Shown here: piece by piece, positions 57,187-64,000 of the stretch
Position numbering within the stretch: the first letter of the stretch is position 1
How the letters are laid out: every line of letters starts with the position of its first letter
NCBI RefSeq assembly: GCF_933775445.1
Contig: NC_065875.1
Coordinates: 16,305,555-16,369,554 of the forward strand
Length of the DNA: 64,000 bases
Source: Argentina anserina
Lineage: Eukaryota > Streptophyta > Magnoliopsida > Rosales > Rosaceae
Direction: 5' to 3'
Position numbers and translations under genes: made by a program
Notes under the pieces: model-generated
Told to the model about the DNA's origin: nothing
Databases searched by the model: none
Seen by the model: the letters and a program-made list of their open reading frames with translations, nothing else

Positions 57187-58347
57187 GTGGACAAGAGGGT
57201 TAGATATTATGCTACTAACAATGTTCTTCGAGGTGATGAACTATTGCGTAGGGCGGAAGACGGCTTGTACCTGCGATGCATCTATGGAGCTGAGGCTAAG
57301 AGGTGGTTACGAGAGGTTCATTGTGGTAATTGTGGTTCACACCAAGCTGGTCCTAAGATGAGATGGCTCATTCGACGATATGGTTTCTATTGGCCTACCA
57401 TGCTCAAGGACTACATCAGCTTTGCACAGGGTTGCATCGAGTGTTAAATGCATGGACCCGTCCAACATGTGCCAGACTTTCCTCTGCAACCAATAATTAA
57501 ACCTTGGCCATGTCGCGGCTGGGCTTTAGACTTCATTGGGGAGATTCATCCAAATATTTCCTTACAGCACAAGCACATTCTACTTGCTACAGATTTCTTC
57601 ATCAAGTGAGTAGAGGCCATACCAGTCAAGACAACATCTTCAGAGGTGATCACTGACTTTATCTTCAAATATATTATCACTAGATATGGTATCCCAGAAT
57701 GTCTGGTGGCAGACAGGGGGGCATGTTTCATGGCTGAAAAGACTCAGAAGTTCTTAGCTGATTATGGAATCAAGTTTTTGCATTCTATTCCTTTTTATGC
57801 TCAATCGAATGGCCAAGCAGAAGCTAGCAACTGGGTCATTATGTCTATACTCAAACGAATGTTGGATGCAAATCCGCGATCTTGGCATACAGAGTTGGAT
57901 CACACGTTATGGGCTTATAGAACTTCCAAACGCACTCCAACTGGTACTACACCTTATGCCTTGATGTATGGACTAGATGCAGTGCTTCCTATTGAGATTA
58001 ATGTTCAGTCACTGAGGGTTCGCGAGCAACACTAGTTGATTGGCGAAGACTATGTCCAGGCTATGTATCAGGAACATGAAGACTTGGATTCTCGACGTAT
58101 GGAAGCTTTCAACCGCCTTATTGCAGAAAAAAAGAAGATCGCCCGGCTCTATGACAAACGAACGAGAGGACGCAGCTTTGGAGTTGGAGACTTAGTTTGG
58201 AAAGCTTGTTTGCCTTACGGTGAACGAGTTGATGGTCGTGGTAAGTGGTCTGCTAAATGGGAAGGTCCTTTTGTGATTGATCGAGTGATGGGCAAAGGAG
58301 CTTACTACCTCCCGACACTGATGGGATTGTTCGAAGAAATCCTATGA
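57187..58347 (+). pseudogene. integrase (broken)
   Basis: The HHCC zinc finger is present (EVHCGNCGSHQAGPKM ... CIEC). The DDE core has ALDFIGEI (D), LVADRGACF (D) and SNGQAEASN (E). The C-terminal GPFVIDRVMGKGAYYL follows. Stops are TAA at 57445, TGA at 57607 (in place of Trp of the KWVEA motif) and TAG at 58033. The frame is lost near 58340. Confidence 0.88.
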
Positions 58348-58510
58348 ATGGTCGCCATCTTAAGAAGTACTTCCCTAGTGTTTGAGAATATGAAGAACCA
58401 CCGGCAGCGGTGCAGGCAAAGTAACTGGTGTTCTGACTTAGTGTTTCCTTGGTCTTCATCTTTTCAACAAAGTAAACAGGCGGGCAACACCATGAATGAT
58501 TAGTACTTGA

Positions 58511-58585
58511 TGGTCGCAAGCGTTACTAATGGTCGCGAGCGTCATTGAGGCTCGCGAGCGTTACTTGATGGTCGCGAGCGTTACC
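58511..58585. repeat. tandem repeat, about 19-20 bp, 4 units
   Basis: Four units of TGGTCGCGAGCGTTACTTGA type with small changes, directly downstream of the pol region. Confidence 0.85.
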
Positions 58586-58726
58586 AGAGACTTTTTTTGA
58601 AAATTTTGAAACTTTCGAGTTTCTGAAATTTTCTGAGTTTCTTAATCATGCTCAGGCATTTTTTGTACAAACATTGGACAAATACCTGTGGTCAAAAATT
58701 TGTTGTAACTTTTGTTCCGCAGCAAT

Positions 58727-58790
58727 GAAACAATACAAGTGTTTCGTGAAACAATACAAGTGTTTCGTGAAACAAGTTGTGTTTTATTCA
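58727..58790. repeat. tandem repeat, 21 bp, about 3 units
   Basis: GAAACAATACAAGTGTTTCGT occurs twice in full and starts a third time. Each unit is itself partly palindromic (GAAAC...GTTTC). Confidence 0.85.
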
Positions 58791-59824
58791 TATGGCTTTG
58801 TGGCCAGAAACTTTACACAAGACCTATACTATTACATATGAGCCTTAACAAGCTCTGATACCATCTATGCTAGGTGTAAAGGGCTTCGCGGTTTCTCCTG
58901 TTTATCCCACCACCACGAGAAACTCGAGATTAAGCTGCACCACTTGAAGGCCAACTAGAACCAGCTTGGTGCCAAACATAGGTTCTAATTGGAAGACTGG
59001 TGGTAGCATGAGCGATCCAGAGCCTTGATTTGTACACTTCTCTCCGCACTCTTTTGGGCAAGGGAGATTGGAGGATATTGCACAAAGAAGATGCAGCTGC
59101 TCGCGTCGTGTATCAAAAGAGGTACGAGACGAGCATGAAGCACTAATTGGCTCTGGTCCTAAATTTGGCTGCCTGCTTCCTGATGCCCGTCGATTAAAGA
59201 GTGTTGAGCGGGGCTCAGGAAGGGCTGTCATTTCCTCTCTCACTTGTAATCTTTCACCAGGAACAGCTCATAATGCAGGGCAGTTCCCTAGTTCTGAACT
59301 ACAAAGAAGGGAGGATGTGAGGGGGGAATAAGACTCCCACCTCACATTTGAGGGTAGAATAAGACTCTCAAAAGTGATTACAGAGTTTGCAACTCTGGGG
59401 GATGAAACTTAAGAAACCTAAGGGGTTTCAAAGGAAGAAATAGAACAGACATTTTGGAGGCTACAAAGGAAGTGTTTTGTGTTCTTGCCTTAGGGTTTCG
59501 TTTTATAGCATAAGAAACTTAGATTCAAGGGCTGAGATTAGAGATACAGATTTTGGGATCGCGCCCGAGAATTATTGCAGCAATAAGTGGTCAAACTGAA
59601 ACGATTTGTGCGTCTCCCAAGATTGATTGCCCCTATTTTCGAGAGTTTGCATGCAAACTTGGACGGTTGCGAGTTAGGCTGGGCTCTGGTCTTGGGCCTT
59701 TGCTTGGATATTTTTTGGTCCAGGGAGACTCAAATAGAGTGATCAGATAGTGATAAACTATAACTACCATTACTAAGTTACTTCGTTGTTTAAGTTACAC
59801 TCTATGTCCGACAAGGCGGATATC

Positions 59825-62800
59825 TTAAAGTAGCTTGCCAGTGTCACTGGCTTTGTCGCAGATCAGGTTGGTGATCCTCTTTTCCTTAGCCTCAGAAGCT
59901 GCCAGTTTCCATTTGTGCTTTTGTACTTGGGAGGCAGCACTTTTTATCTCTTCCTCCACAGCCTTAAACTCTTTAGCTTTCTCAGCTTCGATCTCCGCTA
60001 TCTTTGCTTCTATTGCAGCCTATTGTTGTCGCAATGCACTAAGTTGCTCCAAATGGCTGGTGTTAGCATGCTGAAGCTTGGTCTTAAGTTGGGCAGGGCC
60101 TTGGGCAAAGAAGTTTCTAGTAGCGGCATTGTGTTGCGACAGACTCTGAGATTGGTTCCTCAAAGCTTGACATTCTGGCAAAAGGCATAGAATGGTTCTC
60201 AGTGATTGTTCTGCCTTCATTACTAGGCTGGGATCAGGTGAGTGTAGTCTGAGGTAGCGAAGGGCATCTTGGACTTTAGCCAGGCACTCCGGATCGGGTA
60301 GATCCTCAGCGGATACATCTGCAAGTTGTGCTCGGGCCTGGACGAACTCTGGAGACTCTAGAGGTGTTAAGGTGACGACATGATCCATCATATCATTTAG
60401 AAGATCTTCCAGAGAGGGACTAGAGTGATTCTCTAATGGATCAACAACTAGTGTTGATCTAGAGGCTCCAACAGTTAGAGTGCCTTGGGGGTTGGAAGCG
60501 TTCGCGACGTCTGCAACTTGCAAATGGCAAAGAACGGTTAATAAGACAGTTAAGTGTTTACAGAAAGAAAGAAAAAAGAAACATATAAATCAAGAAGTGG
60601 TTAAGTGTTTTACCCCATCAGTTTGAGTGGAGGGAGCGATGTTTTCTGGAAGGGGGTTTGGTGCAGCATTATTGCTTGCTGAGTCCACATTCGCGAGGGA
60701 CCGTTCCACATTTTCACTTTCTCGGTGAGAGCTGGTCACATCTTCTTCATCATCTGCCTCACCCTCCAGAATCTGAGTTGAAGAAGGATGAGAGTACATC
60801 TGTTGGGTTAATTAAAGTATGTGGCTCCAAGGTCCGAGTTCCTGCCACCATGTTGAGGGGAGTAGCTTGAATTGGTTCCCCATGCGTGATCGCAGCCTGT
60901 TGAATAGCAGTCGCGATTCCTCTGGATGGTGACTGGATTTCAGCATGAGCTTGTGTTAAAGACAAATTAGTACATCGCTGATTCACAGATGAACAATATA
61001 AGATAAAGAACTACATCCTAGCAAATAACAAAGTGTTGCTTGGGGGGCAACACTGTGTTTAATCACTTACAGAGACGTTTTCCCTCGCAATTACAGCAGC
61101 TTGAGTGTTGGATAGAGATGGCGAAGTTGGGTTCCCGCGAGGCTACAAAGTAAATAAGAATCAATCAAAGTGGTTCATGAGTGGACAGTCAATTGGAACA
61201 AATAATGTGTTCTTCTTACCTCAATTGTTGTCTCTGGGTTGACCTGGTCAATTGATGAACGTGGTTTCGCATCATTCGCGATTGGGGTAGAGGTGCTTGA
61301 GGCAGTTATTCTTCTCCTCTGAATCAACTGATGTTCACATGAGTTGGTTAGTGGAGAAGGTTGCAACAGTCTGTAGTGTTGTTAATCAAATATGGATGAA
61401 GACTTACAGGATTGAAGTCTATAGCGTTAGGATCATCCTCATCATTGGCAGAGCGAACTATTCTCCCTCGCTTACGGCCTTGGGAGGAGGAAGCACCAGT
61501 TATGTCCTAAAAAACCTGCAACATGAACCAATTAGTGGTTTTAATCAGTGTTGGAATAGAACTGTGAGGGTTCTAAGAAAAGCTAGGACTTTACCCTAGA
61601 GTGAGCAATTTTTGCGGCGCTTGGGACTGCTGTTCGCAGCAAATCCTCATCATCAGGAACCTCAGACTCTTCCTGCAAGTATTTTCTAAGCCCGGCCTGG
61701 AAGATGTGTTGAAAGACCACTCGTGACCGTATCTCTTACTGGCCATTATTAATCATTTTACACCATTGGGGATAAGATTTGTCAACGCGGAAGCAACGAA
61801 GGATACTCCCACTTGCTATCACAGGGAATGGTGTTGGCTGCAGCTGAGATTGATTCTCAAGGTTGGTAGCAGTGTTGGGAGCCATGGGGCGTCTCCATGA
61901 TGAAAACAAGTTCAGACTCTCGAGGGGAGGGAATGGAACCATCTGAGCCATGCCTAATTGCCTAGCGAAGAGATGGGGGGCATAGAGTTTCACTCCAGTG
62001 CAGGGGTATCGGGGCAGGTCCGCCATTGAAATAGCTTGTTCGAACAGATGCCGACTTTCCCCATCATAGCGTCTGAGGACTAAAAAGCCTTCGCGAAGGG
62101 CATCAGGGTGAGTGCGGTCTACGAGCAGCCGTGCTGAGTCAAGAACAGAGGCATCCAGGTTGTAGAAGTACTCGAAGCACGCTGCATAGCGAAGGGAGAA
62201 ATTGGGCTTCAGACCAACAAATGCTTATCCCAATACTTGATTCAGTCGGAAGTCCCTTGCACTTTCATTCTGCAATTGCACGAAATAGACCTGAATCCAT
62301 AGGTCTAGCATCCACATGGGCCCCGAGAGCTTGTGATAATCGAGAGGTTCCATGGTGAGTGAATGCATCATTCGGTAGAGTTCGACCAGAACTACTTGTG
62401 CTAAGCCCACAGTGTGGCCATTGTAGATGAGGGTCGCGAGTTGCAGATGGCGCCCAGTCATCTTCTTTGAGTTGGAGTAGAAAAGAAACTTCGATAGCCA
62501 GAATTCCAAGAAGGCAATTCCAGCATTGGTGGTATGATTGCGATTAAAACTGGAGAGCCAAGAACCATATGGTTGGTAAATGCCAATCGCACGGGTGGAT
62601 GTGACTGGGCATTTAACAGCAAGATAATCCTGGTCTCTGTAGGGCTTGGTGCCGACTGGTAGACCTAAAATAGCATACACATCTAGCAGAGATATACCCA
62701 TCTGACCAAATTGAAAATCAAAGGTATTACTTGCTGAATTCCAGAAGCAAGCAGCGGTCATGATGGCGCATCTGTTACCTCCATCTTGAGTAAGCTTGAA

Positions 62801-63172
62801 GGAAAGATCGATAGATTCCAAGATTCCTGCTGCTTCCCAAATGGGTCGATCGATCAAACGGCGATCATCATACCATGTTCGCATAGTTGTGGAGACAATG
62901 AGCCATGCTCCAACTAGGGACCCGTGATGACTTTGCAATTGCTATCCGTTGAAAGTGGCCGGGGAATTCCTAAATGCAAGCGGAAGAACTCGTGAGCGGT
63001 GGTGGTAGTCGTCGCTGATGTGTTCTGGGATTACGGCAAGAGAGGGGCCCAAGAACACGGTGTTGTCATCAATCACTCCAATGGTGTTGTGATTGGTGGG
63101 TTCGTTGTTTGGGTAGCTGAGGAGAGGCCTTGCACCTTCTTGAGCATCATTGTGATTGAGTCGCGGTGCCAT
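59825..63172 (-). pseudogene. antisense plant-mobile-domain (PMD)-like gene inside the retrotransposon, intron-containing, with in-frame stops
   Basis: On the minus strand an ATG at 63172 (AACAATGGCACC) opens a frame to about 61737 whose product resembles the plant mobile domain of MAIN/MAIL1-type and transposon-encoded proteins: LIDRPIWEAAGILESIDLS, FWNSASNTFDFQFGQMGISL, DVYAILGLPVG, FLEFWLSKFLF. Stops at 62942 (TAG) and 62225 (TAA) interrupt it. Beyond, GT-AG bounded blocks are all multiples of three: 61515-61408 (108), 61327-61220 (108), 61142-61071 (72), 60799-60614 (186). The last block runs from about 60520 to the TAA at 59825 through one TAG (60020) and ends in a coiled coil (AAIEAKIAEIEAEKAKEF). 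Low-complexity Ser/Thr-rich exons follow the PMD core. The function of PMD proteins is unclear; some act in silencing and genome stability. Confidence 0.75.
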
Positions 63173-63268
63173 TGTTGCTGAAGATTAAAGATTTTGAAAG
63201 AGGGCTTTTTCTGGGTTTTCTGGTAATGGAATCAATGTTTGGGTAACTTGTAGAATTCGAGATCGCGA

Positions 63269-63277
63269 TTTATATAG
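63269..63277 (-). promoter_or_regulatory. TATA box of the antisense gene
   Basis: On the minus strand CTATATAAA lies about 100 bases before the ATG at 63172, between it and the 3' LTR, so the antisense gene seems to have its own promoter inside the element. Confidence 0.6.
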
Positions 63278-63530
63278 AAACTGAAAGGGTTTCTGCGAAT
63301 GAGACCGATTGGGTTCTGGGAAGAGATGCGTCTGCTTGATTGAAACTGGTTCGAGCGTTCTGAAACAGTAGGTGTTTCTCGTGTGCTTTAAGACGAAGGG
63401 TTGTAGTGGTTCGAGGTGAAGTCGCGCGTCGATTGGCAACGGGGGAACGTAAAGCGTTTCAAACTATTTTAAAAGATAACCTTTTGGGTTTTCTTCTAGC
63501 CCTTTTCAATTTCGCTGGGTCTTCAATTTC

Positions 63531-63546
63531 AAGGCCTGGGGGGCAA
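63531..63546 (+). other. polypurine tract
   Basis: AAGGCCTGGGGGGCAA ends directly at the first TG of the 3' LTR, the place where plus-strand DNA synthesis starts in LTR retrotransposons. Confidence 0.7.
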
Positions 63547-64000
63547 TGTTTGGGCCTAAAATAATACTCTGGTATTATTTAGATTCTTTAGGCTCGTGGA
63601 CCTGTTATTTGGGGAAAATCTATCAAAGAGCAAGATTACATTCCTTATTGGAATAGATTTCGGGGACTGATGCTGTATAGAATCTGAGTTGAGTAAGGAA
63701 GGTGAATCCAAAGCAACTAAGAGGTTCTCAAGACTTGATCCGCAAGAAAGAACAATCTGTGTTTTCTATATAAAGGGGTCGAATGTGCAAAATAACACAC
63801 AAACAACGTCAAACAAACTATCGCGCAACCGCATAGTCAAGTCTCCCTACAGAGCAAAAGTCTGATTAGCTTCGGCAACCAAGTCTCCCATTGGAGCGGA
63901 GCTACCCAGATGTACGCCTCGCGCTGCATGTCGCAACAAGTCCGATTAACTTCGACAACTAGAGTCAAGTCCATCGAGTCGCTAGCCTAGCTTCTAGCAA
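63547..64000 (+). repeat. 3' LTR (truncated by window end)
   Basis: The first 454 bases repeat the 5' LTR with about 12 substitutions counted by eye and no visible indel, including the TATA box CTATATAAAGG near 63766. The rest lies beyond the window. Confidence 0.92.

Larger units (their letters stand above)
58348..59824. other. non-coding spacer between pol and antisense gene, with small tandem repeats
   Basis: This holds the two tandem repeats listed separately, a minus-strand tRNA-Met-type primer-site motif at 58852-58863 and a minus-strand TATA-like GCTATAAAACG near 59505. An open frame at 58902-59243 (minus) is not recognised. It could be a nested small retroelement or the far 3' part of the antisense transcript. 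Confidence 0.4.
50408..64000 (+). mobile_element. Ty3/gypsy (Tat-type) LTR retrotransposon, defective, right LTR truncated by window
   Basis: The 5' LTR is 50408-51224 (TGTTTGGGCC...CGAACA) and the 3' LTR starts at 63547 with the same wording. The primer-binding candidate is at 51227 and the polypurine tract lies directly before the 3' LTR. Domain order is gag, protease, RT, RNase H, a second RNase H, then integrase. This order, with the extra archaeal-type RNase H, defines the Tat lineage. An antisense gene lies between pol and the 3' LTR. About a dozen differences are seen by eye in the 454 bases shared by the two LTRs. The left target site would be CCAGG. Confidence 0.9.

Noticed and set aside
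62999..63181. Plus-strand frame over the start of the antisense gene
   Set aside because: It is the shadow of the PMD-like first exon.

Overview
The window is nuclear DNA of a dicot plant. The genes have short exons with GT-AG introns, GA/CT microsatellites lie at promoters and 5' UTRs, and plant-specific families occur (nsLTP, phylloplanin, LEA_3). Transposons of several classes fill the spaces between genes. The overall look is rosid, possibly Rosaceae, but nothing in the sequence proves the genus. No CRISPR array, rRNA gene or convincing tRNA gene is present.

Region 1 (1-16.3 kb) is conserved and gene-dense, with all genes on the plus strand: a type-1 non-specific lipid transfer protein (1173-1637), the WD40 spliceosome-associated protein PRL1 (2222-6925, 17 coding exons), a Golgi-type UDP-glucuronate decarboxylase UXS (8183-10858, with one U12-type AT-AC intron) and translation initiation factor eIF2 gamma (12388-16214). 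I could reconstruct every splice junction of these four genes in frame.

Region 2 (16.8-40.4 kb) is an accessory region built on a tandem array of three phylloplanin-like genes, secreted leaf-surface proteins. Homology between units reaches from about 0.5 kb upstream of each gene to well downstream, and in units 2 and 3 it includes a further conserved non-coding block (26.55-27.4 kb and 39.29-40.36 kb). Unit 1 has a stop in exon 1 and a hAT-type MITE in its intron. Unit 2 has three frameshifts, a related MITE between TATA box and start codon, and an LTR fragment further upstream. Unit 3 (29974-30646) is intact, but about 7.2 kb of nested transposon DNA sits downstream. Other elements with visible ends are a Harbinger-like element (19454-20797), a foldback element (20878-21252), a Mutator-like MITE (27991-29014) and a hAT-like element (25366-26540) that carries the first exon of a proteasome-lid gene (DSS1/SEM1). 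The last one has a paralogous empty site near 39.28 kb.

Region 3 (40.5-50.4 kb) holds two hAT-type elements with clear target-site duplications, a single-exon gene for a serine-rich protein with an OCTOPUS-like cysteine motif (44846-46165, plus), a LEA_3/SAG21-like gene (48550-48963, minus) and a 25-bp minisatellite.

Region 4 (50.4-64.0 kb) is one large Ty3/gypsy retrotransposon of the Tat type (dual RNase H), with the 5' LTR at 50408-51224 and a 3' LTR that starts at 63547 and runs off the window. Its gag-pol is broken by stops, mostly TAG where Gln is expected, by frameshifts and by loss of most of the reverse transcriptase. Between pol and the 3' LTR lies an antisense gene with its own TATA box, introns and a plant-mobile-domain-like product (59825-63172, minus). 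This antisense cargo gene and the DSS1-carrying element are the two most interesting things in the window.
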